Shown here: in pieces, positions 33,259 through 42,754 of the stretch | Layout: every line of letters begins with the position of its first letter | Position numbering within the stretch: the stretch's first letter is position 1 | Assembly (NCBI GenBank): GCA_002381645.1 | Contig: DFXE01000020.1 | Span: 257,488-321,487 of the forward strand | Source: Bacteroidales bacterium UBA4116 | GTDB lineage: Bacteria; Bacteroidota; Bacteroidia; Bacteroidales; Tannerellaceae | Reading direction: 5' to 3' | Length of the DNA: 64,000 bases | Translations under genes and position numbers: made by a program | The notes under the pieces: generated by a model | What the model was told of the DNA's origin: nothing | The model's database searches: none | What the model saw: only the letters and a program-made list of their open reading frames with translations

Positions 33259-34005
33259 ATGTTAACGGATAATATGAAAACAAGACGGAGTATCCGTCAA
33301 TATACAGACCAAGATATACCGGAATCATTATTAAATGAATTATTGGGTATTGCGACACGGGCTTCAAATACGGGGAATATGCAGTTATATAGTGTGGTTA
33401 TCACGCGTGATCAGGTCAATAAAAATAAAATGGCTCCAGCTCATTTCAATCAGAAAATGGTTACCACCGCACCTGTAGTTCTTACATTTTGCGCTGATGT
33501 AAACCGGTTTGTCAAATGGGCACAACAAAGAAAAGCGAAAGCGGGGTTTAATAATTTCCAGACATTTATTGCCGCAATGATCGATACCATAATTTTTGCC
33601 CAGGCTTTCTGCACTGCCGCCGAAGAGAAAGGTTTAGGTATTTGTTATTTAGGTACGGCTACTTATAATGCCGATAAGCTCATTGAAGCTTTATCCCTAC
33701 CTAAACTGGTAGTACCTGTCACTGCCGTTACCATGGGATGGCCCGCAGAAGAACCGGCACAACCTGAACGTCTACCTTTACAGGCTGTGATCCATAATGA
33801 ATCTTATACTGATTATTCTCCCGCATCGATTGATGATTTATATAAATCTAAAGAAGAACTTCAGGCCAACAAACAGTATGTAATGGAAAATAAAAAAGAA
33901 ACGCTGGCACAAGTATTTACCGATATCCGCTATACGAAGGAAAACAACGAATATTTTTCGGAAGTATATATGCGGGTATTAAAGGAACAAGGATTCATCA
34001 GTTAA
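33259..34005 (+). CDS. Nitroreductase family protein
   Basis: The 248-residue protein has the nitroreductase entry motif R-R-S-I-R-Q-Y near the N-terminus. This is followed by R-A-S-N-T-G-N-M-Q, which contributes to FMN binding, and the mid-protein G-I-C-Y-L-G motif. Members are FMN-dependent NAD(P)H oxidoreductases acting on nitro compounds, quinones or related substrates; the substrate here is unknown. The C-terminal 50 residues are charged and helical. The stop overlaps the convergent rpiA stop by 4 bp. Confidence 0.85.
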   Translation: MLTDNMKTRRSIRQYTDQDIPESLLNELLGIATRASNTGNMQLYSVVITRDQVNKNKMAPAHFNQKMVTTAPVVLTFCADVNRFVKWAQQRKAKAGFNNFQTFIAAMIDTIIFAQAFCTAAEEKGLGICYLGTATYNADKLIEALSLPKLVVPVTAVTMGWPAEEPAQPERLPLQAVIHNESYTDYSPASIDDLYKSKEELQANKQYVMENKKETLAQVFTDIRYTKENNEYFSEVYMRVLKEQGFIS

Positions 34006-34712
34006 ACCCATGTCCCTGGCTGTAGGATTTTCACATCATAACCTATAAATAAACCGCTTTCAATTACACCGGTAATGGATTTAAGCGTACTTTCCAATGT
34101 ATCGTCAATCTGGTCAAACCATACATCCAGAATAAGATTCCCGCTTTCAGTAATGACCGGACCGTCTTTACCTTCTGCCATACGAAGTTGTATACCAGCC
34201 GGTGACAACTCCCTTAAAGCCTGATCGACATATGCCAGGGCATAGGGGAAAACCTCAACGGGTACAGGGAATTTACTTCCCAGCCTGCTAACCATCTTGG
34301 AAGAATCGGCTATGATATACGTCCGTTTACTGGAACTTATAAGCAATTTTTCCTTAAACATAGCTCCTCCCCTGCCTTTTATCAGATTCTTTTTCAGGTC
34401 TACTTCATCTGCACCATCAAACGTCCAGTCGGGTTTGTGTTCCATTATGGATGCAATGGGTATATCAAGCTGTGAACATGCAATTTCAATTTCGATAGAC
34501 GTAGGTATGGCTCTTACCTGAATTTTTTCCTCCCGTATACGCCGTGAAATGGCTAAAAGCGCCATATAGGATGTGGAACCGGAACCTACCCCTATAATAT
34601 CTCCATCATTTACCATTAAAGCTATCTGATTGGCAATCATTTCTTTCTCTTCTTTCCTGATAATCGATTTACCCCATGATAATGAATGTATTATATTATT
34701 CTCCCATTTCAT
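34002..34712 (-). CDS. rpiA: Ribose-5-phosphate isomerase A
   Basis: The 236-residue enzyme interconverts ribose 5-phosphate and ribulose 5-phosphate in the non-oxidative pentose phosphate pathway. Family motifs are present in order: G-V-G-S-G-S-T-S for phosphate binding, D-G-A-D-E-V-D with catalytic acids, and K-G-R-G-G-A-M-F-K-E-K. The start at 34712 gives a slightly long N-terminus; a shorter start (34637, M-I-A-N-Q-I-A) is possible. It lies 3 bp after the DUF3307 gene and is probably cotranscribed. Confidence 0.93.
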   Translation of the reverse strand: MKWENNIIHSLSWGKSIIRKEEKEMIANQIALMVNDGDIIGVGSGSTSYMALLAISRRIREEKIQVRAIPTSIEIEIACSQLDIPIASIMEHKPDWTFDGADEVDLKKNLIKGRGGAMFKEKLLISSSKRTYIIADSSKMVSRLGSKFPVPVEVFPYALAYVDQALRELSPAGIQLRMAEGKDGPVITESGNLILDVWFDQIDDTLESTLKSITGVIESGLFIGYDVKILQPGTWV

Positions 34713-34715
34713 TTC

Positions 34716-35456
34716 TTATATATGAATTATTACACCTGTCATTATTTTAATACTTATACCTAACAGAATTACAATACCAAAACTCAATAAAGTCCCTATT
34801 AAAACATATTCTGTTTTTCCCGTTTCGTTATCCCTAAACCTGAGAATGGCTTTTGCCGCAATGATAAATCCAATAGCCTCATACTGTCCGATAAGAGTGA
34901 ATGTAAGCGCCAAAACCCTTTCCATTGTAACGATCAACCGTCCGGCTTTTTCCAGATCTTCCCTGTTTTCACCAGGGATCATACTATATGATTTCAAAAC
35001 CGAACGAATAAGCAGATTGGTTGGTTTTGCACACAACAAATATGCCAGGATAATCAATGGTATGTAAAGCGGCATCTCTTCTCCCCAAAAAGATACATCG
35101 TACAGCTTATACCATATTATACTAATAATAAGTATAACAATCAAATGCAATAATTGATCTGATAAAAAGAGTAATAACCGTATATAAAAATGTTTATTCT
35201 TGTTAACATACTGTTTTCCAATAAGACTTTTAAGGGAATCAATAATTAAATGGGATATACTGATACATGCTGCAAAAATAACGAATGCAAATGCAAATGA
35301 AAACGCCCACGAAGCAAAGAAGACAACTAAAACATGCCACCACATATATGGTGAGCGAATGCCATGCACAGTTTTAGAGTCGAACCAATTTTGAGGTTGT
35401 AAAATAAAATCACTTAACAGATGTGCTATAATCTGATACAGAATGAAAATTTCCAT
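34716..35456 (-). CDS. DUF3307 membrane protein
   Basis: The 246-residue integral membrane protein has six or seven membrane segments. The N-terminal half has H-L-L-S-D-F-I-L-Q-P and H-L-I-I-D-S-L-K, the conserved His/Asp pattern of DUF3307. Its start overlaps the stop of the SatD-like gene by 1 bp. The two families are often adjacent in Bacteroidota. The biochemical role is unknown. Confidence 0.8.
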   Translation of the reverse strand: MEIFILYQIIAHLLSDFILQPQNWFDSKTVHGIRSPYMWWHVLVVFFASWAFSFAFAFVIFAACISISHLIIDSLKSLIGKQYVNKNKHFYIRLLLFLSDQLLHLIVILIISIIWYKLYDVSFWGEEMPLYIPLIILAYLLCAKPTNLLIRSVLKSYSMIPGENREDLEKAGRLIVTMERVLALTFTLIGQYEAIGFIIAAKAILRFRDNETGKTEYVLIGTLLSFGIVILLGISIKIMTGVIIHI

Positions 35457-36160
35457 TATTGAAATACATATTGTTCGTAATACTTAACTGCTTTATCTAT
35501 AGCCAACCAACCGGCAGATGTCGATTGCTGATTAATAGTCGATTGTCCTAACTTAAGTTTTCCGGCAACTTCTGCTTCAGTTAATTCATACAGTTTCCAG
35601 AATAAAATTTCATTTTGTTTGGATGTGGCTTTATTCAGCAACACATCGATCAACGCTAAAATAGCTGAAAACTGCAAAGTAGTCTGTTCGTCATTCGCAT
35701 CAAAAAAGAGCGTGTTTTTTATAATAATTTTCTCTTTATTGGAGGTTTTATGTTCTTCTAATTTCCTGCCGGATCTAAAAATAGCGTCTCCACTTAAAAT
35801 TCCTTTCTTTGTATCGATTATATCCATTTCTCCAATTCCTATCGCTATCCTTATCCCGTAGGTACTGAATGCTGCTCGTTTTTTTATTTGCTCTTTTTCT
35901 GTTTTTATTTCATTTATAACGAACGATTTTATCCAGCATTTCAATAGCAGGGCTATGCGTAAAGCATCATTCGGATTGTTCGTTATGCATTCAACATAAT
36001 CTCCTTTGACCAGGCGTGCCCACAAAAAACCGCGGCCTTTATTGTATTTACTGCTTATTAATGCAAAAAAATCATGGATTTTATTGGTCAACTTTTTCAA
36101 CTCATCATTGGATAATGATGTGGAAGCAATTATATCGGCAGAAACAGATGCGTTTATCAT
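35456..36160 (-). CDS. SatD-family protein
   Basis: The 234-residue soluble protein begins with S-A-D-I-I-A-S-T-S-L-S and has R-L-V-K-G-D-Y-V-E-C, both typical of the SatD family. A C-terminal helix-turn-helix-like region (A-E-V-A-G-K-L-K-L-G-Q-S-T-I-N-Q) suggests DNA binding. SatD was named from an acid-tolerance locus in Streptococcus mutans, but its molecular function is not established. It is the first gene of a leftward unit with DUF3307 and rpiA. Confidence 0.75.
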   Translation of the reverse strand: MINASVSADIIASTSLSNDELKKLTNKIHDFFALISSKYNKGRGFLWARLVKGDYVECITNNPNDALRIALLLKCWIKSFVINEIKTEKEQIKKRAAFSTYGIRIAIGIGEMDIIDTKKGILSGDAIFRSGRKLEEHKTSNKEKIIIKNTLFFDANDEQTTLQFSAILALIDVLLNKATSKQNEILFWKLYELTEAEVAGKLKLGQSTINQQSTSAGWLAIDKAVKYYEQYVFQ

Positions 36161-36406
36161 ATTAATACAGTTTTCACAAAACTACAATATTTAGCGGCAT
36201 ATTTCATTGTAAATCGTAATAATCCCCAAAAACATATTCTCATTTAATAAAGTGATATTACCGATAAACAATAAATATCGGCTTATTAACCGATAATATG
36301 AGTGGATATTCTTATGTTAACGAAATATTTACTTTTTTTCAATGTCCTTACACCGGTTTATAAAACTTATCTTTTAAATTTGTTGATGGCATAAAAACGC
36401 TCTGCG

Positions 36407-39400
36407 ATGAAAAACAAAAAGAAAATAATTATCCTAACAGTAGCTATCCTACTTACTATTTTCATAGTTTTACCCGCCCTCCTGTTCAGTATAGTAAACT
36501 GGGGTATTCTTCCTCCTAAAAAGCTGACGCCCATTGTACAGAGGGAAATAAATAAAATAATAGACGGGCATTTTGAATGTGAAAAAATCGAATTGACTTT
36601 TTTCGAATCTTATCCCCGATTAGGAATAAAAATTGTAGGGGGACATATTGTATCCCATGCTATAAAAGACAGCATCCTGCATACGCTTGATGATACATAT
36701 ACTCACACCGACAGCCTCCTTTCTTTTGCTGAGGTAAGAGCCACTATACGTCCGTTGGATTATTTACAAAAAGGACAACTTACTATAGGAGAAATTGTTT
36801 TGGACCATCCCCGTTTTTACGGGTATATTAATGAAAACGGAAATGCGAACTGGAATATTTATATTAGTGAATCCGATTCATCGGCCACCTCCGACCTGCC
36901 TCCAATCGACCTTAGAAAGGTAAAGATTGAAGGCGGACATTTCGTATATGAAGACCTGCAAACGAATATGTATACCGAAATCGGAGGTTTTTCCCTTTTT
37001 GTAGCGGGTTCATTGATCGATGGAGGAAATATGTTTACTCTGGAAACTGTTTCTTCTTCTATTTTATTCCAAAGTTCTTCCTATTCATTAAAAAACGATC
37101 TCGCTTTGCAGTTTAAAGGCACTGTTGAATTAACAGACAATTTCAATACTGTTACGCTTCACGGAGCAGAAATGATGGTCAATTCGTTACCTTTCAACGC
37201 GGATGGCGCGGTAACCATTCTGCCTGAAACCAAAAATCTGGGAGTTAACCTGGAGATGGGCTTAAAAGCTTCCGATATGAACGACTTATTGCTATTTATT
37301 CCGGAATCTTATCTGAAAAATATAAAAGACCTGAAAGCCAATGGTTCAGTATACCTCAACGCAACCGTTCAGGGCGAACTCGGCGACAGTATCATACCAA
37401 CAGTCGACCTGCAATGTAAAGTAGAGGAAGGTTCACTCTTTATGGAGGGGGTGAAGCAGGGAATTGAAGCATTGGAAATGGATTTAAATCTCCATATTGA
37501 CGGTGAAGATATCAATTCTTCGTTTGTCACACTCAATAAGTTAAGGGTGATGGGATTAAATACATCGCTCGATATAAAAGGCAAGGTTACGGATCTATTA
37601 CAATCACCTGGTATTGAAACATATATCAAAGGAAACATCGACTTCACCCGTATTGCTGAAGAGTATCTGCATCCTGACACCTTATATCTTCACGGCCAGA
37701 TGGATGCAGATATGGAAGCTACTTTCCGGCTTAATGACCTGATTGATGGTAAATATAATAATATCAAAGCTTTGGGTAAAATGAACATCGATACACTAAT
37801 CGCGTTAAGCAAACCTTACGATGTAGATGTTTTTATCTCTGATGCGCATTTTGAAATCGATTCGACTAAAATGACAAGCCGTTTTATTAAAGGAGATAAT
37901 TTACTGAATGCCACACTTGCCATAGACAGCATTAACATAAAATATAAAAATGACATTAATACAAATATAAGCCGACTTGAAATGACGGCAAAAACTTCTC
38001 CCGAAATCGATACTACATCTGTTATTTCTGTAACTTCACATATCCGTATGGACCGCATGAGGAGCAGCCTGCCCGATTCGACATGGGTAGTAGCAAGTAA
38101 GGCTTATTTCCAGGGAGGTATACGCCCATCGGTATCCAATAAAATGATTCCTAATATTATCGGGTCTATCACTACCGATACGTTGCGGTATTTTGCCGTA
38201 CCGATGCGGACGGGTGTGGTTCTGGCGAACAGCCGTTTTACTTTAGAAGCACTGCCATTTCGGGATGCAATACGCCAGCGGATCCAGATTATGAGAAAAG
38301 ACAGCACAAGAACATTGGCCAGACGCGACACAACGGCACAGCGGGTAAGGCGTAACCGAACAAACAGGCAAACGCAGACCGATACAACCGATACGTCCAA
38401 ACAGCTATTAAGAAATTGGGAAGTAAGGGGAAGCGTAAAGTTTGACCAGGCCCGTATTTTCAGCCGTTTGTTTCCCTTACCTATGCGAATGGAAAAAACA
38501 AACGTAAAATTCGACACAAACAATATCACCTTTTCTGATGCCCGTTTCCATGCTGGCAAAAGCGACTTTACCCTTAACGGTGATATAAGCAGTATACGCC
38601 GGGCTATGTTAAGAGGTGGAAAACTAAAAGGAAACTTTTCCGTATCGTCTGATTATGTGGATTGTACACAATTGCTACAGGCCATGAGTAAGGGTATGCT
38701 ATATGCCGAAGAACAATTGTCTAGACCAGATATTACAGCTATCGATAACGAGCATATTGTGGAATCAGACATAAACTCCATACAAGAATCATTATCAGCC
38801 TCATCTGAAGATTCAACCGATATTTTATTTGTTGTACCGGCCTATCTGGATATGGCATTCAATATGAACGCTAAACAGATCGACTACAATGACTTAAAGA
38901 TGGAAAATGTGGTTGGCGAGATTGTTATGCGTAACCAAAGCATAAATCTTAAAAAACTGGATATGGATTCCAACATTGGTCACGGAAATGTTACCATGTT
39001 TTACACGGCGAAAGACCATCAGGGGGCTACTGCCGGCATCGATATGGAAATGCAAAGTATATTGGTGGATAAACTTATCGATCTATATCCTTCGATTGAT
39101 ACCTTATTACCCATGTTACGGTCTTTTGAAGGGATTGTAGACTGCGAAATGTCGTTAACCTGTGATATAGATTCCGGCATGTCGGTTATTTTGCCATCCA
39201 TCAATACAGCTTGTTTCCTTCGAGGAAAAAATATGGTTTTACTGGATGGAGAAACTTTTACGGAAATATCTAAAACTCTTATGTTCAAAAATAAAAAAAG
39301 GAATGTAATAGACAATATTTCTGTTGATCTTGCCATTCGGAACAACAAAATCGAAGTATTCCCTTTTTTACTCGAGATGGACAGATACAGAGTTGCGATC

Positions 39401-39715
39401 GGTGGTACCCATAATCTGGATATGACATTCAACTATCACCTTTCTGTATTAAAGTCGCCGGTTCCTTTTAAATTAGGTATAGACATCACCGGCAACCTGG
39501 ATGATTTCAAATACAAAATAACCAAGTGCAAATATAAAAACACTTTTGATCCGGCTAAAGAAATGGATCTGATAGCGGAAAAAACGAATATCAGGGAAGG
39601 AATACGAGATCTTATCCGTAAACAAATTGTAGAGAATGCTCCTGAATTAGCTAATAATTTTAACATGCCCGGTCATTTGCAAACAGATACGATACGCAGT
39701 CAGCCGGTATTATAA
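36407..39715 (+). CDS. AsmA-like envelope protein
   Basis: The 1102-residue protein has one N-terminal membrane anchor (about residues 8-30). It continues with a large periplasmic region: an AsmA-type start (F-E-S-Y-P-R-L-G-I-K-I-V-G-G-H-I), many beta repeats, and an AsmA-C-like end (about residues 830-1050). Members are long beta-groove proteins linked to lipid transport and outer-membrane homeostasis. A TAAATTTG -7 box stands at 36375-36382. The basic stretch around residues 625-665 (R-R-D-T-T-A-Q-R-V-R-R-N-R) is unusual and perhaps disordered. Confidence 0.85.
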   Translation: MKNKKKIIILTVAILLTIFIVLPALLFSIVNWGILPPKKLTPIVQREINKIIDGHFECEKIELTFFESYPRLGIKIVGGHIVSHAIKDSILHTLDDTYTHTDSLLSFAEVRATIRPLDYLQKGQLTIGEIVLDHPRFYGYINENGNANWNIYISESDSSATSDLPPIDLRKVKIEGGHFVYEDLQTNMYTEIGGFSLFVAGSLIDGGNMFTLETVSSSILFQSSSYSLKNDLALQFKGTVELTDNFNTVTLHGAEMMVNSLPFNADGAVTILPETKNLGVNLEMGLKASDMNDLLLFIPESYLKNIKDLKANGSVYLNATVQGELGDSIIPTVDLQCKVEEGSLFMEGVKQGIEALEMDLNLHIDGEDINSSFVTLNKLRVMGLNTSLDIKGKVTDLLQSPGIETYIKGNIDFTRIAEEYLHPDTLYLHGQMDADMEATFRLNDLIDGKYNNIKALGKMNIDTLIALSKPYDVDVFISDAHFEIDSTKMTSRFIKGDNLLNATLAIDSINIKYKNDINTNISRLEMTAKTSPEIDTTSVISVTSHIRMDRMRSSLPDSTWVVASKAYFQGGIRPSVSNKMIPNIIGSITTDTLRYFAVPMRTGVVLANSRFTLEALPFRDAIRQRIQIMRKDSTRTLARRDTTAQRVRRNRTNRQTQTDTTDTSKQLLRNWEVRGSVKFDQARIFSRLFPLPMRMEKTNVKFDTNNITFSDARFHAGKSDFTLNGDISSIRRAMLRGGKLKGNFSVSSDYVDCTQLLQAMSKGMLYAEEQLSRPDITAIDNEHIVESDINSIQESLSASSEDSTDILFVVPAYLDMAFNMNAKQIDYNDLKMENVVGEIVMRNQSINLKKLDMDSNIGHGNVTMFYTAKDHQGATAGIDMEMQSILVDKLIDLYPSIDTLLPMLRSFEGIVDCEMSLTCDIDSGMSVILPSINTACFLRGKNMVLLDGETFTEISKTLMFKNKKRNVIDNISVDLAIRNNKIEVFPFLLEMDRYRVAIGGTHNLDMTFNYHLSVLKSPVPFKLGIDITGNLDDFKYKITKCKYKNTFDPAKEMDLIAEKTNIREGIRDLIRKQIVENAPELANNFNMPGHLQTDTIRSQPVL

Positions 39716-39783
39716 TTTTGAAATTATACACTCATAAAAAGCTTGATCTTTTTATTACATTTGCACTCCTAAAATACTTTTTA

Positions 39784-40485
39784 ATGAAAATACGTTTAGT
39801 TGTAGCTTTCTTTTTGGCGTTCAATTTGTTTGCAAGTGCTCAAAACATTCAGCTACATTATGATTTAGGGGGCTCCATCTATAATAAAGATTTAGACGGA
39901 AGGGCCATTCTGACTACTACTGTTGAAATGTTTAAGCCTGATAAATGGGGAAGCACTTTTTTCTTTATTGATATGGATTATAAAAGTGAAGGTATCGTAT
40001 CCGGATATGGGGAAATAGCAAGAGAACTTCGATTTTGGGAATCTCCTTTTTCAATCCATGTGGAATACAATGGCGGACTAACCAAATCATTCCCTTTTCA
40101 GAATGCTTATCTGGGAGGTGGTACCTACACATACAATAGTAATGATTTTTCCAAAGGATTTGCTTTAAGTGCTATGTACAAATACATCCAGAAACATGAC
40201 AGTCCGCATAACTTTCAATTAACTGGAACCTGGTATGTACATTTTGGAAAAAATAATTTATGTACTTTTACCGGTTTTGTTGACTGGTGGCGCGAAAGAT
40301 CATCTGCCGGTGATTTTATTTTTATGTCTGAACCTCAGTTCTGGCTCAATTTAAATAAATTTGAACAGATAGATGATAATTTTAACTTAAGCGTTGGAAG
40401 TGAAGTAGAATTAACCCATAACTTTGCAGCCCGGGAAGGTTTTTATGTTATTCCCACATTCGCCATTAAATGGACATTCAATTGA
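39784..40485 (+). CDS. DUF5020/Tsx-like outer-membrane channel
   Basis: The start is placed at ATG 39784, which opens a clear signal peptide (I-R-L-V-V-A-F-F-L-A-F-N-L-F-A-S-A-Q). An upstream in-frame start lacks one and would include the TACATTTG box at 39756-39763, probably the -7 element. The mature protein has alternating amphipathic strands with aromatic ends and closes on W-T-F-N, as expected for a small outer-membrane barrel. Tsx-like channels pass nucleosides. The next gene, 1 bp away, is a purine permease, which supports a purine uptake role. Confidence 0.75.
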   Translation: MKIRLVVAFFLAFNLFASAQNIQLHYDLGGSIYNKDLDGRAILTTTVEMFKPDKWGSTFFFIDMDYKSEGIVSGYGEIARELRFWESPFSIHVEYNGGLTKSFPFQNAYLGGGTYTYNSNDFSKGFALSAMYKYIQKHDSPHNFQLTGTWYVHFGKNNLCTFTGFVDWWRERSSAGDFIFMSEPQFWLNLNKFEQIDDNFNLSVGSEVELTHNFAAREGFYVIPTFAIKWTFN

Positions 40486-40486
40486 T

Positions 40487-41782
40487 ATGATACAGAAACT
40501 TCTAGGTTTTGATAAAAAAACGATGACTATCCGTACGGAAGTAATCGCGGGGCTAACAACTTTTCTAACCATGAGTTATATTCTTGCTGTAAATCCTTCT
40601 ATTCTGGGAACAACAGGAATGGATAAAAGCGCTGTATTTACTGCTACTGCCCTTGCTTCAGCTATCGCGACGTTATTATTAGCCTTTATGGCCAAATTAC
40701 CCTTCGCCCAGGCTCCGAGTATGGCTTTAAATGCTTTTTTCGCATTTACCTTAGTGGAAGGAATGGGTTATTCATGGCAAACGGCTTTAACGGCCATGTT
40801 TGTAGAAGGTATTATTTTTATCCTTATCACTTTTCTGAATATCAGGGAAATTATATTAAACAGTATCCCTATAAACTTACGATACGCTATATCAGCAGGT
40901 ATTGGTATGTTCATTGCTTTTATCGGATTGAAAAACGCAGGCATTATAGAAGCCAATCCTTCCACTTTTGTAGAGTTAGGTGAATTTACTTCCACATCTG
41001 TTTTAGCGTTAGCCGGAATTCTGATAAGTGGTATATTGATTGTTAAAAATGTAAAGGGTGCTTTATTTTACAGTATATTGATCTGTACGCTTATCGGTAT
41101 TCCTTTAGGTGTCACCCGGATACCGGATAATTTTCTTCCCGTTTCCCTGCCTCATTCATTAGAACCTACGTTTTGCCGGTTCGACTTTAGTGAATTTTTC
41201 ACTTTGGATATGGCAGTTATTATCTTTACTTTGCTGTTTATGAACATTTTCGATACGGTAGGAACGTTGGTAGGATTGGCCTCTAAAACGGGAATTATGA
41301 AAGATGACGGCCAGATTCCACGTGTAAAAGAAGCCATGATGTCGGATGCTATTGGTACGACGATAGGAGCTATGTTAGGTAGTTCCACTATTACTACTTA
41401 CGTTGAAAGCGCTTCGGGTATTGCAGAGGGAGGACGTTCAGGAGTGACTTCTTTTGTTACCGGATTACTGTTCATCGCCGCTTTGTTTTTTGCACCTTTA
41501 TTCTTACTTATACCCGGTGCCGCTACTACCGGAGCACTCGTATTGGTTGGCGTATTTATGATGGATACAATAAAGAAAATAAATATGGAAGACATCTCCG
41601 AAGCTCTTCCGGCATTTATCACTATTATAATGATGGTACTTACCTATTCTATTGCCGACGGAATGATTATGGGACTGCTTTCGTATGTACTCGTAAAATT
41701 AATGAGTGGCAAACATAAAGAGGTATCTTTAACCATGTATATACTCGCGGGATTATTTATATTGAATTATATCTTTATTTAA
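40487..41782 (+). CDS. AzgA-type guanine/hypoxanthine/adenine permease (NCS2)
   Basis: The start at ATG 40487 directly follows the previous stop; an upstream frame start at 40424 overlaps the channel gene and is rejected. The 431-residue protein has about 12 membrane segments. Motifs T-T-F-L-T-M-S-Y-I-L-A-V-N-P, A-P-S-M-A-L-N-A-F-F-A, F-D-T-V-G-T-L-V-G and S-S-T-I-T-T-Y-V-E-S-A-S-G-I-A-E-G-G-R-S-G are those of COG2252 purine permeases. The outer-membrane channel gene upstream forms a likely two-membrane uptake unit with it. Confidence 0.9.
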   Translation: MIQKLLGFDKKTMTIRTEVIAGLTTFLTMSYILAVNPSILGTTGMDKSAVFTATALASAIATLLLAFMAKLPFAQAPSMALNAFFAFTLVEGMGYSWQTALTAMFVEGIIFILITFLNIREIILNSIPINLRYAISAGIGMFIAFIGLKNAGIIEANPSTFVELGEFTSTSVLALAGILISGILIVKNVKGALFYSILICTLIGIPLGVTRIPDNFLPVSLPHSLEPTFCRFDFSEFFTLDMAVIIFTLLFMNIFDTVGTLVGLASKTGIMKDDGQIPRVKEAMMSDAIGTTIGAMLGSSTITTYVESASGIAEGGRSGVTSFVTGLLFIAALFFAPLFLLIPGAATTGALVLVGVFMMDTIKKINMEDISEALPAFITIIMMVLTYSIADGMIMGLLSYVLVKLMSGKHKEVSLTMYILAGLFILNYIFI

Positions 41783-41788
41783 GAAACA

Positions 41789-41992
41789 TTACGAAACATT
41801 TTCAAATCCTTCTTCATTATATACTTCGCGGCTCTCCAATCCAGTTTTATCATCTTCGGGATCAGGGATACCGTCAGACAGCGGCATTTCGCTGTTTAGT
41901 ATATCTTCCTGCCATAAACTTTCATCGCGCACTCCCTCTGCATAACCGTTATTTTCCGTAGACATAATCTGTCTGTCACTATCAAATTGCAT
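41789..41992 (-). CDS. Small acidic hypothetical protein
   Basis: The 67-residue acidic protein (start 41992, or 41965) has no membrane segment or motif. It lies convergent to the permease gene with a 6-bp gap. Composition (many Glu, Asp, Ser, Asn) is compatible with a small disordered protein. Evidence is limited to an open frame of sensible composition. Confidence 0.4.
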   Translation of the reverse strand: MQFDSDRQIMSTENNGYAEGVRDESLWQEDILNSEMPLSDGIPDPEDDKTGLESREVYNEEGFENVS

Positions 41993-42184
41993 ATTATATG
42001 TACTTTTAATTTTATATTCAATAAAACATTCTCAAAATACGAAATGTTTACCTCAATTGGAACCACTAACTTTACCAATCGGTTACTTCCATGATCAGCT
42101 TATCATCAGCTACCTGCTTGACTATTATTGTACAAAATCTTCGGATCAGGAAATATTTTCTACTTTTGTATCAAAGAAGAACAT

Positions 42185-42754
42185 TTGTTTGGAAAGAAAA
42201 ACATATTAAAATATACGGATGAAGAATTGTTGTCACAGTTCAAAAATAGCGGTAAAGTCGATTATTTCGGTGAATTATATAACCGTTATATTCCTTTAAT
42301 ATACGGCGTATGCTTGAAATACCTTAAAGATACGGATAAATCGCAGGATGCCGTAATGCAGCTTTTTGAAGATCTGCTCCATAAAATAAATAATTATGAA
42401 ATCCTTGTTTTTAAAACTTGGCTCCATTCAGTTGTCAGAAACCATTGTCTGAATATACTCCGAAAAGAAAACAAAGAAATAATAACAGATTTCAGTTCGA
42501 ATTTTATGGAATCCGACAATATTCTGCATCTATTTACTGAAGAACATACGGATTATGAACTTTTTGATGTATTAAAAAATTGCATTGACAAACTACCGGA
42601 ACATCAAAAAAAAAGCATAACCCTCTTTTTTCTTGAGGAAATGTCGTATGCCGATATCGTTGATAAGACAGGATATGCTTTAAGTAAAGTAAAAAGCTAT
42701 ATACAAAACGGAAAACGAAATTTAAAGATTTGTATCGAAAGGGTTAAAGGATGA
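42185..42754 (+). CDS. ECF-type RNA polymerase sigma factor
   Basis: The protein has sigma-70 region 2 (F-G-E-L-Y-N-R-Y-I-P-L-I-Y-G-V-C, D-A-V-M-Q-L-F-E) and region 4 (L-P-E-H-Q-K-K-S-I-T-L-F-F-L-E-E-M-S-Y-A-D-I). The start is uncertain. TTG 42185 is chosen because a TACTTTTG -7 box (42161-42168) lies upstream; the frame could also open at TTG 42128, inside the promoter. It overlaps the next gene by 4 bp (ATGA), which marks it as its partner. Target promoters are unknown. Confidence 0.8.
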   Translation: MFGKKNILKYTDEELLSQFKNSGKVDYFGELYNRYIPLIYGVCLKYLKDTDKSQDAVMQLFEDLLHKINNYEILVFKTWLHSVVRNHCLNILRKENKEIITDFSSNFMESDNILHLFTEEHTDYELFDVLKNCIDKLPEHQKKSITLFFLEEMSYADIVDKTGYALSKVKSYIQNGKRNLKICIERVKG

